Below are positions 17,428 to 26,228 of a DNA stretch of 64,000 nt, one piece after another. The notes beneath the pieces were generated by a model, which saw only the letters and a list, made by a program, of their open reading frames with translations, did not search any database and was not told where the DNA came from. The stretch is from Marinomonas mediterranea MMB-1 (lineage in GTDB: Bacteria > Pseudomonadota > Gammaproteobacteria > Pseudomonadales > Marinomonadaceae), in NCBI RefSeq assembly GCF_000192865.1, contig NC_015276.1:1550001-1614000 (forward strand), written 5' to 3'. A program made the position numbers and the translations under genes. The stretch's first letter is position 1. Every line of letters begins with the position of its first letter.

Positions 17428-20019
17428 TTACCGATGATCAATTTGTGCATTGATTAAAGGATCCTTGATTTTGTCATCTGCAGCTAACAATACGGCCTTA
17501 GATAAAATCATTGAAAGTGTTTTATCGCCTTCAAACGGCAAGAATACACCTTTGTCCATTGTGTGTTTTTTCGAATCAGTAACAATACATAAATACTGGT
17601 TATTCGGTTCCATCAAAATATTTCCAGAACCTAAGTGAATTTTATAGATTCGACGCTTACCTTCTACCACCAAAAACTTATCGATAAACTTACATTGCGA
17701 TCCAATTTTTAATTTAGGTACAAGGTACTTAAAAATTTCTTTTCTTGTTTGCGCGCTAGCAGATAAATCACCAAAACTGAATTCATGCCAGTAGTTGCTA
17801 TATCGGCCATCCGGTCCACCATCAGACCACTCTGGGTCATTACCCACAGAACAGATACCAACAAACAAATCGACATCTCTAAATATCTCACTAAATACCA
17901 AAGCTGGTACTTGCTCTAATGGTATAGGTTGATCGCGATTGATATTTGCGTCATTTAAACCATTCATATCTGGTCTAACTTCATAAAAACGTACTTGATC
18001 TGAGCTGACATATAAAAAGATGCCTGACTCCGACGTATCATTTCCATATTCACCAATGGTATTCACCCAAAACTGGGCATATAAATTATATTGATCCAAC
18101 CGGATACTACAGATGTCATCATAGCCGCCATCCCATGCTCCCTGAAGAGTGTAATGCCAGCCCCGTGTTGATGCTAAAGCGTTAAATTGATGCTGCTTAA
18201 TAACATGTGAGGCGAACCGGTTACTATACGTATTTGTTGTTCTCTCTGCGTCTGTGAGCAAATACACTTCTCTGTGTGCTTGCTTGAAGGGTTGTGTTAA
18301 TTCCAGTGTATACAGTCGCTCCCGCCAAGCACGAATTTCTTCAACAGAGGAGGAGATGGGATGCCAAAGCGATACCTTGCTCTCTTTTACTATTTCGGAG
18401 ACATCATCACCTGAAACATTTTTAAATAAATCGTCTTCGAATATCGCAAGGCATTTGTTATCGCCATCCTCAAACATCCAAATTAATTTTCTAGCAAACA
18501 CCCCCACGAGTGGATGATTAATGTAGCGATCTTTCCACGTATCAAAATCCCAGATGTTAGCGATTAGAAACAGATTCTCCAAACGCTCTTTTTGTATGGA
18601 AAGCATGGATTTGATATCTTTAATATTTCCCTTTAATTCTTTTAGTTCAGCTCCAAAATTCTCTTTCACTAAAGAAGGGACAGTTTTTTGAATTTTCCCA
18701 TCTTCTTTTCGCCAAGTTAGATCAATACTATTAAACCCACTAACAGTCAGCAATGCAGTGAAATCGCCTAAAACCTCTTCACCAAGGCCTACATCATCTA
18801 AACCAAAGCTAGGCACTCCCATTTCAGTTAACTCATCTACTGAGAATCCCTCGCGCTCAGCCGCCGCTGCTAGAGACTTTTCAAGAAGGCTAATAGCGTG
18901 ACGATATTTTACTTTAATCTTGAGTACAGCAAGCTGATAAAGGCCCGACCTTCCAGGCATTGCAGATAACGCGTAAATAACTGCGTTACCAATGCGTGTG
19001 GATTTTGCTCCTACCCCCGGTATTTTTTTAAATGAAATAATACCGACTTTTGTAAGAGCGCTAGCAATCTCACTGCTCTCTTCAATCGAACAACACCAAA
19101 CCAAACCTTTTATCAGGTCTGCATTGCTATCATTAAATACTAAATTAAGGTCCGTCTTAAATTCGTTTCGCCTCGTCAGCGTAATCGTTCGAGGCTTATC
19201 CAATAGGCTAAACCATGTGGTTGTGTATTTGACAAAGTTCTCCCTCCCAATTTTATCAAGCGAAGTCTGCGCTTCTTTAATCCATTTTTTTGACGGTTTA
19301 GATGGCTTGGTATTTTGGCAAGTCTTAAATAAATCACTCCACGCGAGCTGAATACTTTCGTCAAATGATTGAATATCCTTAACAGCTTGGTCACCCCACG
19401 CTTCTCCCATACTTATAGGAATAACAGCGTTACCATCTGAACTCAGTATTCTTAACACACGGTCTGCCAGGCGCCTTTCATCAGCTCTGCCTTCGCTCGT
19501 TTTATGAATGTTCTCGGCGATTTTTTCAAGTAATTTTTTTGCTTCCATATCTTCATTACTATCAGAATAAAAAATTTCTGTAGCTTTTACGATTGGTGCT
19601 ATTGGAAATTGATAGGTACTAAGAGTTTTAGCTTCAGACAAGACTTTCAACATCAATAGAATGTGATCACGAGTGTAAGGTAAACTACGTTTTAGCACAC
19701 CCCTAATAATGGCTTCTTCCCCAGCAAACTCATATCTATCAATTCCCCAGTTATCAGCTTGTTTATGTCTTCTATTTCCTAAGCGTACTAGCGCAACCAT
19801 TAATATATCCAGGGATTCTTCTGGAGTAAGAGCCATAACTGCCTTGCCACTCTCTAGATATGATAGAGAAATATCATAGAGGCGTTTTTTAGATTTCAAC
19901 TCACAAATTACTTTTTCAATTAACTGTGATAAATCAATGTCTGTTTTAGAAACACGTTGAATGGAAGGCTCTGTAGAATTTTTTGAAACGAACTTCAAAA
20001 CATTACTAAAAAGATTCAC
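17428..20019 (-). CDS. DUF4132-family protein (MolR/YehI-like)
   Basis: An 863-aa cytoplasmic protein. The C-terminal third carries the DUF4132 block: RERLYTLELTQPFKQAHREVYLLTDAE, then GWHYTLQGAWDGGYDD. A short terminal domain (KFIDKFLVVEGKRRIYKIHLGSGN) recurs at the end of this family. The N-terminal ~450 residues are helical and repeat-like. E. coli YehI/MolR belong to this family and are encoded with MoxR-type AAA+, vWA and SWIM proteins, none of which is here. No catalytic motif is evident to me. The gene follows the Gly-Gly-ended protein gene by 23 bases, so the two form one operon. An AAGGA lies 13 bases before the ATG, a little far. Function unknown. Confidence 0.75.
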   Translation of the reverse strand: MNLFSNVLKFVSKNSTEPSIQRVSKTDIDLSQLIEKVICELKSKKRLYDISLSYLESGKAVMALTPEESLDILMVALVRLGNRRHKQADNWGIDRYEFAGEEAIIRGVLKRSLPYTRDHILLMLKVLSEAKTLSTYQFPIAPIVKATEIFYSDSNEDMEAKKLLEKIAENIHKTSEGRADERRLADRVLRILSSDGNAVIPISMGEAWGDQAVKDIQSFDESIQLAWSDLFKTCQNTKPSKPSKKWIKEAQTSLDKIGRENFVKYTTTWFSLLDKPRTITLTRRNEFKTDLNLVFNDSNADLIKGLVWCCSIEESSEIASALTKVGIISFKKIPGVGAKSTRIGNAVIYALSAMPGRSGLYQLAVLKIKVKYRHAISLLEKSLAAAAEREGFSVDELTEMGVPSFGLDDVGLGEEVLGDFTALLTVSGFNSIDLTWRKEDGKIQKTVPSLVKENFGAELKELKGNIKDIKSMLSIQKERLENLFLIANIWDFDTWKDRYINHPLVGVFARKLIWMFEDGDNKCLAIFEDDLFKNVSGDDVSEIVKESKVSLWHPISSSVEEIRAWRERLYTLELTQPFKQAHREVYLLTDAERTTNTYSNRFASHVIKQHQFNALASTRGWHYTLQGAWDGGYDDICSIRLDQYNLYAQFWVNTIGEYGNDTSESGIFLYVSSDQVRFYEVRPDMNGLNDANINRDQPIPLEQVPALVFSEIFRDVDLFVGICSVGNDPEWSDGGPDGRYSNYWHEFSFGDLSASAQTRKEIFKYLVPKLKIGSQCKFIDKFLVVEGKRRIYKIHLGSGNILMEPNNQYLCIVTDSKKHTMDKGVFLPFEGDKTLSMILSKAVLLAADDKIKDPLINAQIDHR

Positions 20020-20042
20020 TAAAAATACGTCCTTGTTTGGGA

Positions 20043-20438
20043 TTACCCACCGACAAGTGGAATGAGTTTTAGAAATACAACTCTCGATTTGGGGGTGATA
20101 ACGATTTCGTCATCAAGCTCAATGAGTTGCTTATCGTTTACCAAGAGAAAAAAACCATTAGTTTTAAATGCATCAAGGGCAACTTTTTTTTGCTCGTCAA
20201 GGTCGATATTTTTCAGTTCCTTAAGGCGAAAACCATTCAATTCTTCCTCTGCATCTTTTGGACGAACCAGGCCCAAAAAGTGTTCTTGCTTTTGTTCCCG
20301 ATATTTTTCGACTTCTGCAGCGACTCGGGTCTCTATCAAAGTTCGAACTGAAACGGTTTCGGCGGGGAATTGGATAATGGTGGAATTGATGACGTCACCA
20401 GAAGTGGTTTCATCTTGGATATTAAGTGCGAATCCCAT
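20043..20438 (-). CDS. Beta-grasp ubiquitin-like (MoaD/ThiS-like) protein ending in Gly-Gly
   Basis: A 131-aa acidic protein. It opens with a strand pair and helix (INSTIIQFPAETVSVRTLIE...EVEKY) and ends FLLVNDKQLIELDDEIVITP...VVFLKLIPLVGG with the stop directly after Gly-Gly. That C-terminal pattern (hydrophobic strand, acidic turn before a strand, then P-L-V-G-G) is that of MoaD/ThiS and prokaryotic ubiquitin-like proteins, whose terminal Gly is adenylated and thiolated or conjugated. It carries a ~35-residue charged insert that MoaD and ThiS lack. No E1-, E2- or JAB-like gene is adjacent. The ATG at 20438 has an AAAGGA site. It is the first gene of the two-gene operon with DUF4132. The fold assignment is from pattern, not from a search. 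Confidence 0.6.
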   Translation of the reverse strand: MGFALNIQDETTSGDVINSTIIQFPAETVSVRTLIETRVAAEVEKYREQKQEHFLGLVRPKDAEEELNGFRLKELKNIDLDEQKKVALDAFKTNGFFLLVNDKQLIELDDEIVITPKSRVVFLKLIPLVGG

Positions 20439-20683
20439 AAGGTTTATTCCTTTAGATTTTCTTAAAACAGCTCAGTAAAACAAGATATCGATTGAAATGA
20501 GTATCACTAAAAAAGCGTCTAATCAGTTCGCCCTAGCATAACTCGATCAGAAATTTCTGCAATGAAAAAGTAGACATCTGGTACTCATGCTAAGTTTATC
20601 TAAGACCCTCATTCGAATTGACGGCGTATATTTTAAACTGTATGAATAACCAGTATATTTCATTTGGAAAAAGGAACTTCCGT

Positions 20684-21728
20684 ATGCCGAGCCCGAGAAG
20701 TCAACAGGTTAGCTTATCTGACACCCTTTACTACCATTGTACTTCGAGATGTGTCCGCCGCGCTTTTCTTTGTGGAGAAGATATCGTTACGGGCAAAAGC
20801 TTCGAACATCGTCGTGGCTGGATCGAAAACCGTCTTTTATTTCTAGCTTAAATATTTGCCATCGATGTGTGTGCTTATGCTGTGATGAGTAACCACGTTC
20901 ATGTTGTTTTGCATGTGAATGAGCAAGAAGCTAAGGAATGGACAACTCGTGAAGTCATTGAGCGTTGGCACAAGCTCCATAAGGGAGTCAGAAATATATT
21001 CGAGGTAAAGAGCTGCCAAAGGCTGTGATGGAGATGTTGGAAGTGACGGCCGAGACTTATCGTAAACGGCTCATGGATATTAGCTGGTTCATACCACAAT
21101 GGCACAAGTGAGAGATCTAAGTGAGCCAATAGCAAGACAAGCAAATTTTGAAGATAATTGTACAGGCCTTGTTATAAAACGCGTCCAGCGTTTTACTCTT
21201 CGGGCCCGCTAAAGCTGTTCAAATTTGTTCCCGACAAATTTGTGGGAAGGACGCTTCAAGTCTCAGGCACTCTTGGATGAAGCAGCGTTAATTGCTTGCA
21301 TGGCGTATGTCGATCTCAATCCACTCAGAGCGAATATCGCAGACACGCCTGAAACCTCTCAATTTACCAGCGTAAAGAAACGAGTTAAGTCAGCGAAGCG
21401 TGCAGAGCAACCAAAAGAGTTGATGCCGTTTATAGGCAATGAAAGAGAGAACCAACCCATTGGAATTGCCTTTAAGCTTAAAGATTACTTTGATCTTGTT
21501 GACCTCACCGGACGCGTTGTTCGGGAGGATAAAAGAGGTTCAATCGATCTATCACTTTCGCCTATTTTTCAAAGAGTAGGCATTTCTCACGAGAATTGGA
21601 TAACAATTGCAACTCAGTTCGAATCAAACTCAAGCAGTATCGTAGGAGCGGAAGCAAGCTTAAAGGAATATTCGCACTCAAATCCTAAAGCCAGACCAAA
21701 CCTAAGCTGCACAAGGCTACTCGCGTAA
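20684..21728 (+). pseudogene. RAYT (REP-associated tyrosine transposase) pseudogene
   Basis: The family features are all present but in pieces. The start PRSQQVSLSD..YYHC is followed by a CAA-to-TAA nonsense change after LLFLA (the other two copies keep Gln). Then come the HUH-type metal motif NHVHVVLHV, a frameshift near 20982, a ~17-base insertion after SWF, and EPIARQANFEDNCTG. A ~75-base insertion with two hairpins follows, and then the well-kept C-terminal part from WEGRFKSQALLDEAALIACMAYVDLNPLRA. The catalytic Tyr lies in the downstream part. It is non-functional as it stands. Confidence 0.8.
21176..21242. repeat. Two-hairpin insert inside the RAYT pseudogene
   Basis: Two perfect inverted repeats stand side by side: AAAACGC/GCGTTTT (21176-21182, 21188-21194) and CAAATTTGT/ACAAATTTG (21220-21228, 21234-21242), each with a 5-base loop. 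They interrupt the conserved CTG-RFWEG stretch of the transposase. Paired short hairpins are the form of REP doublets. Confidence 0.5.
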
Positions 21729-22067
21729 TTTACCCATCATTCCTAAACGGATCTAAGATCATGAAATGTGAGCGTTATGAGGCTGTTTATCGCGTGAAAA
21801 TTTAGAATGGTTTCCTGCTCACCGCGAACTTCCAAGATCGCCACTCTAATTTCTGGTTTTAAAGCTACGGATTCGATTTTGGGGCAGGGAAGTATTTCCT
21901 GATTCTATGTAGTGGGTGTCTTGCGTGTTTGCTCTAGTGTCTAAATCAGAGGCGACACTGGCAGGGTTTCGGTGGTGGTTTTTCTCGAATGATAGCAAGG
22001 CTAAAATATCGCTTATTTTTATCGTTCTTTTAAATAATTAGCGTAAATATTGCTGGGACCTGACTGA

Positions 22068-22685
22068 TTAAAGCTTAATAAGTTCCCTTAGACTGTTTTT
22101 GGCCTTAAACCAATTGTCTCTGGTAAGCTCAAAACAGAGTGTATCTCTTACCTCTCCTCTTACAACCATATGATTGCTAATTATTGATATCTGTTCAAAA
22201 CCGAATTTTTGGGCGAACTTAATCGAAGCTATATTTCTTGAGTCACAACGCCAGCAACAAATACGACAATCATGTATTTCAAATACAGAGTTAATCGCAA
22301 GGAAAGCTGCCTCCTTACCCAAATATGTTCCTCGAGCCTTTGCCCCAAAAACGATATAGGCAAGTTCTAAAGATTTAGCGTCGGAATCAAAATGTAGCAA
22401 GCAGAGCTTGCCCAATATGGATTGGTTCCGCCTATCTTCAATGATATACGCCCCATGAGAGGCTTGTCTGGAAAGCTGTAAGAGGTGTGAACAGTAGTGA
22501 TCTACAGAATCAAAAGGTCCATCTCGTAGGTAGTCCCACAAAAACAAGGACTGCTGAGTTAATAAAATCTCATATAACGGTTTGGCGTGATATTGGGGTT
22601 GCATGGGACGTAAATTAACATACAGCCCATCCATTATATTTTCTAATGTAATGGATGACGAATCACCCAGCAAGCGTTTTGTCAT
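22068..22685 (-). CDS. GNAT family N-acetyltransferase
   Basis: A 205-aa RimJ/RimL-type protein. It has the LRPMQP opening strand (residues ~26-31), LELAYIVFGAKARGTYLGKEAAFLA with the CoA-binding loop, and the terminal SRNIASIKFAQKFGFEQI motif. Acceptor unknown. Its start overlaps the end of the upstream FAD-oxidoreductase remnant by 23 bases, so translation may have been coupled to it; an internal ATG at 22634 is the alternative. I see no separate ribosome site. The opposite orientation to its neighbours suggests a separate acquisition. Confidence 0.78.
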   Translation of the reverse strand: MTKRLLGDSSSITLENIMDGLYVNLRPMQPQYHAKPLYEILLTQQSLFLWDYLRDGPFDSVDHYCSHLLQLSRQASHGAYIIEDRRNQSILGKLCLLHFDSDAKSLELAYIVFGAKARGTYLGKEAAFLAINSVFEIHDCRICCWRCDSRNIASIKFAQKFGFEQISIISNHMVVRGEVRDTLCFELTRDNWFKAKNSLRELIKL

Positions 22686-22938
22686 ACATGATATACTCTA
22701 CTTGAAGCTTATCAAAGCGATTAGGGTTATAGGCTGAGTGCATTGCGTTTTCCTCACGTTTGAGGGCTGCAATTACCGCCATCGCAATCGAGGGTGACTG
22801 AGCAAAGCCTCCCGTGTTATGACCGCCGTTAATAATACAACGATTTTTCTGAGATGTACCTATTATCTCAAATATACCAAGAGACAGTGTATATAGGACA
22901 TCCATCTGGTTAGTAGCGAGTTTACCTAGAACGCTCAT
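22663..22938 (-). pseudogene. C-terminal fragment of a DadA/DAO-type FAD-dependent oxidoreductase
   Basis: About 60 residues (CIINGGHNTGGFAQSPSIAMAVIAALK, then MHSAYNPNRF) match the FAD-contacting C-terminus of D-amino-acid-oxidase-like enzymes. The preceding ~30 residues are unrelated-looking, and the Rossmann GxGxxG N-terminus is absent. It is a remnant, although the short frame itself is still open. Confidence 0.6.
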
Positions 22939-22962
22939 CTCATAGCATTACGGAACAATTCT

Positions 22963-23595
22963 ATGGATCTTAGTATCAAGAGAAAAATATCGGCTTCCCT
23001 AATTTGTGCTGTTGCCATAAGTTACTTGGCGATGCTCTTTGGTGGCGGCATGGTAAAGCCAAATTATTCTCATCTAGCTCAGTATATTAGTGAATTGAAT
23101 GCGACAGACACACCGTATACCTCGCTAATTGGCTATCTTGGTTTTGTCCCTTTTGGAGTACTTTCTGCCATTCTAATCGTGTTTGTATTTAGTCAAGCTC
23201 CAATACACGGTGTAACTAAAGTGGGTGTTTGGCTGCTTTTTGCTGAACCTGTTGCATATATTGGTTCGGCCATTGCGCCATGTGATATTGGTTGTCCTGC
23301 CACAGGTGGCACTAGCCAAGCGGTACATAATGCACTCGGAATTTTTACTTATATTGGAACATGGTCAGCATTGTTGCTATTTGCGTTTGCTCCTAAAATT
23401 AGAATCAATAGGCGAATTTTGTGGCTTTCCTGTTCAATAGTGTGGATCGTGCTATTTTCTCTTATGATGGATGGCTCTTTTTCACCTGTACGCGGCGGTC
23501 TACAAAGACTGGCTGAATGGATTGTATATAGCACTTTACTCATCGCTGCTTGGAGAGTTCTAAGCAGGAGTAGGGAGTGCACTCGTGAAAAATAA
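22963..23595 (+). CDS. DUF998 family integral membrane protein
   Basis: A 210-aa protein with six predicted helices and the DUF998 signature PNYSHLAQYISELNA after helix 1, plus the conserved CDIGCPATGG loop between helices 3 and 4. Function of the family is unknown. It is divergent from the FAD-oxidoreductase remnant and converges on the chemoreceptor gene with a strong shared terminator. Confidence 0.85.
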   Translation: MDLSIKRKISASLICAVAISYLAMLFGGGMVKPNYSHLAQYISELNATDTPYTSLIGYLGFVPFGVLSAILIVFVFSQAPIHGVTKVGVWLLFAEPVAYIGSAIAPCDIGCPATGGTSQAVHNALGIFTYIGTWSALLLFAFAPKIRINRRILWLSCSIVWIVLFSLMMDGSFSPVRGGLQRLAEWIVYSTLLIAAWRVLSRSRECTREK

Positions 23596-23646
23596 AATTA
23601 GGGGCAGATGAAAAAATTGAGCTATTTTTCATCTGCCCCTAATTTT
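23594..23646. terminator. Bidirectional terminator between DUF998 gene and chemoreceptor gene
   Basis: A perfect 22-base inverted repeat (23594-23615 with 23625-23646) with a 9-base loop, GC-rich in the middle and flanked by A and T runs on both sides. It can stop transcription from both convergent genes. Confidence 0.9.
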
Positions 23647-23663
23647 CTTGACTCGAAATTGCC

Positions 23664-25808
23664 TTACGCTTTCGAGCTGACCTGAAACTGACCGACTAAA
23701 GAGTTGAGTTTTAAGGCAGAAAGACCCATGCGAGATGAACGTCTTTGTAAATCTGCGATTGAAAGTTTCATTTGTTCGGTTGCCACGCTCATTTCGTGTG
23801 CTGTGTTTGAGTTTGTTTTGTTGCCTTCATTGAGTAAGTGCATGGCTTCAAAGAGGGAGTCGACGAGTTCGTATAGCACGTTGTCTTCGTCCCCGGATTT
23901 TTCGTTTACTTGAAGGTTACGGTCAACGTTAGCAGCGCCTTTTTCCATGAAGCTGACGGCATTACGTGTTTCTTCTTGAATGCCTTCTAGCATGGTTTGA
24001 ATCTCTTCTGCTGCCTCTGCGGTTTTTAAGGCTAAGCTTCTTACCTCGTCGGCTACGACAGAAAATCCTCGTCCGTGTTCACCTGCTCGTGCAGCTTCAA
24101 TGGCTGCGTTCAACGCAAGTAAATTGGTTTGGTTCGTGATGTCTGAAATTGTCGTAATAATGCCCGCAATTTCATTTGTTTTATGATCGAGTGATTGAAC
24201 AGACTCAGCGGTAGTTTTTACGACATTACGAATTTCCTGCGTGCCAGTTTTCGCTTCTATCAGTCGTTGTTTGGCTTTCTCAACGACTTTGTCCATGGTT
24301 TGCTTTAGTTGGTTGGCGGTTTGGGAAGCACTCTCAACTTCGTTTACCTGTCGTTGGAACATATCGAGCATGTTTTCCACAGTGGAAGCGAGGTAATGCG
24401 ATGCGCTTTTGGCTTCTTCGTTAGTATGCGCCATAAAATTATTGGAGTTTTTGACGTTGTTGCTCGCAGAGATGACGTTGCCGATTGTGTTATCTAGGTT
24501 ATCAATGAAACTGTTCATCCAGCGGCCTAAATCGCCGGTTTCATCGTTACTGAGCTCGCCGTCGAGTCGCTGTTGTAAGTTGCCTTCGCCTTCTGCGACG
24601 GTTTGAATCACTTCTGTCATTTGCGTCATATTGCGGCTTATTTTCTTAGAGCTAAAATGATTGAAAGACAGACAGGTCAAAATTAGGCTCAAAAAAGCGA
24701 TGATGCTGGTGCTGGTCGCGGACAGGTCTGTAAAGTGGTGTAGCCCCAAATGGATCGACAAAGGTGTGCTGGCGGACAATAAGAAGCTTTTCATAAGCTT
24801 AATATTGATTGAGCGACGTCGGTAAACTTCTTCTAAATCGCCTTCACACATCATCCCCCAAGTATCAGGGCTGCCTTTAAGTTGAAAGGTGACGCCTTTG
24901 CCAATAACCGGAATGTGTCGATAGTCAGAATAGCCGGGGTAGGTGACAAAAAGGTTTTCTCCCCGCTTTATTGTTTCTCTCACTCCGGGATGCAGTTCTT
25001 TGGTTGCTGGATCTGTGAAGCGAATTTCAAATTCAGTATGGCGTTCTACTTTCACTTGTCCCCAGCGAGTATTAACACCGCTTTTGAGGTTCTCTCCATG
25101 GCTAAAGGTATTGTCTTCAAAGCGTGACCGAGATAATGCCGTGCCAGGTAGAGTGTTACTATCGAATACTGACTTAACCATAAAGAGATAGTTGTCGCCC
25201 GACTCTTTGTATATATGACCCGCCTCTCGTTGAATCAAATCCCCCAAAACATCGTTTGGGACACGAGCACAGATAGCCCCAAGGCTTTTACCATTGTGTT
25301 TGATGGGCAGGTAAAACATTAAACTCACGGCGTCGTGAAATTTAGAGCTAGAAGGGCCAATTTTTAGCGTGTTCGAGTCAACATAAGGGCCATGTAAAAA
25401 ATAGTCTTCTAGTCCTTTTGAAACAGCTCTGCTGGATAAGTCTTTGCTTCCTATTCGGCTTTTTTCTGTCGATTGGATGACCTCACCTTCAGGGTTAATG
25501 ACAAAGTATTCGCTTACGTCTTTGACAATATTGAGTCGCTCTTCGAGAGCCGACAGTTCAACGTTCGGAAAATTTTCAGATACGAGTTCGAGTAGAACTT
25601 CGAGTTGGGACCATTGGTTATTCACCCACGTGTTTAATAGCTTCACTCGCGTGTTGGCGATGCCTTCAAAGGTTTTTTCAACATTTTGGTATGTATCTCG
25701 ATTCAGATAACAGGACTTAAATAGAGAGAAAGCGCCATTAGCGCCAAACCAAGGTAGCCATTTCAGTTCTGTTTGTGAAAGGGCCATGTTTTTACTTTTC
25801 AAGGTCAT
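23664..25808 (-). CDS. Methyl-accepting chemotaxis protein with N-terminal dCache-like sensor
   Basis: A 714-aa receptor. Residues ~30-340 form a large alpha/beta sensor with Cache-like stretches (VKDVSEYFVINPEGEVIQST, VSLMFYLPIKHNGKSLGAI). One hydrophobic helix follows (~TSTSIIAFLSLILTCLSF), then HAMP and the signalling domain with tip NQTNLLALNAAIEAARAGEHGRGF. I see no clear N-terminal membrane helix before the sensor, unlike ordinary periplasmic dCache receptors. No C-terminal NWETF-type tail is seen. A GGAG site favours the ATG at 25808 over the one at 25829. The ligand is unknown. Confidence 0.9.
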   Translation of the reverse strand: MTLKSKNMALSQTELKWLPWFGANGAFSLFKSCYLNRDTYQNVEKTFEGIANTRVKLLNTWVNNQWSQLEVLLELVSENFPNVELSALEERLNIVKDVSEYFVINPEGEVIQSTEKSRIGSKDLSSRAVSKGLEDYFLHGPYVDSNTLKIGPSSSKFHDAVSLMFYLPIKHNGKSLGAICARVPNDVLGDLIQREAGHIYKESGDNYLFMVKSVFDSNTLPGTALSRSRFEDNTFSHGENLKSGVNTRWGQVKVERHTEFEIRFTDPATKELHPGVRETIKRGENLFVTYPGYSDYRHIPVIGKGVTFQLKGSPDTWGMMCEGDLEEVYRRRSINIKLMKSFLLSASTPLSIHLGLHHFTDLSATSTSIIAFLSLILTCLSFNHFSSKKISRNMTQMTEVIQTVAEGEGNLQQRLDGELSNDETGDLGRWMNSFIDNLDNTIGNVISASNNVKNSNNFMAHTNEEAKSASHYLASTVENMLDMFQRQVNEVESASQTANQLKQTMDKVVEKAKQRLIEAKTGTQEIRNVVKTTAESVQSLDHKTNEIAGIITTISDITNQTNLLALNAAIEAARAGEHGRGFSVVADEVRSLALKTAEAAEEIQTMLEGIQEETRNAVSFMEKGAANVDRNLQVNEKSGDEDNVLYELVDSLFEAMHLLNEGNKTNSNTAHEMSVATEQMKLSIADLQRRSSRMGLSALKLNSLVGQFQVSSKA

Positions 25809-26228
25809 TTCAAATATGCTCCGTTGCATTTATATCAACACACGTCGTTGTGGTGGATATTTGTGTCGCAAAAATGCAATAAATTCGCCAATGCTTGATG
25901 TATGGGAAACTTTAGTTTGATGTTCTCGTATCAAAAGAAATCAAAAAAGTTCGTCCTATTGTTGAGCTAATTTCTAGTGGTTTATCAATAAGGGTGCAAA
26001 AGAATGCAAGGTTGGCTTAGTGTTGGAGTGTTTACTATTGGGGCGTTTTAAAGCTTATTAACATAAAATGGTGCTTTTTAAGGGCGTTTTTTAGCTCATT
26101 CGTTTAGGTTTAGCACTAATAGGTGGTAAACGTTAAACTAAAGCAGAAGCGTGTTTTGTCAGCGAAGAGCATGAAAAAACAATATATGAGTTCGAAATAG
26201 ATGGTTGATTCGATAAAAGGTTGTATAG
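25809..26228. other. Intergenic region between divergent chemoreceptor and nat genes
   Basis: No gene, repeat or clear operator is seen. It is AT-rich and should contain both promoters. Confidence 0.4.

Larger units (their letters stand above)
20592..21927 (+). mobile_element. RAYT element, long but degenerate copy
   Basis: It shares its leader with the deleted copy at 17128 and its last ~26 bases with the end of that copy, so these are probably the element's ends or the limits of a larger repeat. It encloses the disrupted transposase gene and ~190 bases of 3' flank (21729-21927) that carry no gene. Confidence 0.6.

Noticed and set aside
17428..20438. Composite transposon carrying the DUF4132 module
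   Set aside because: The flanking RAYT copies are both defective, and RAYTs are not known to move cargo between copies; only homologous recombination between them is plausible.
20062..20478. 138-codon plus-strand frame over the Gly-Gly-ended protein gene
   Set aside because: Ser/Phe-rich antisense translation; the minus-strand gene has a ribosome site and sensible sequence.
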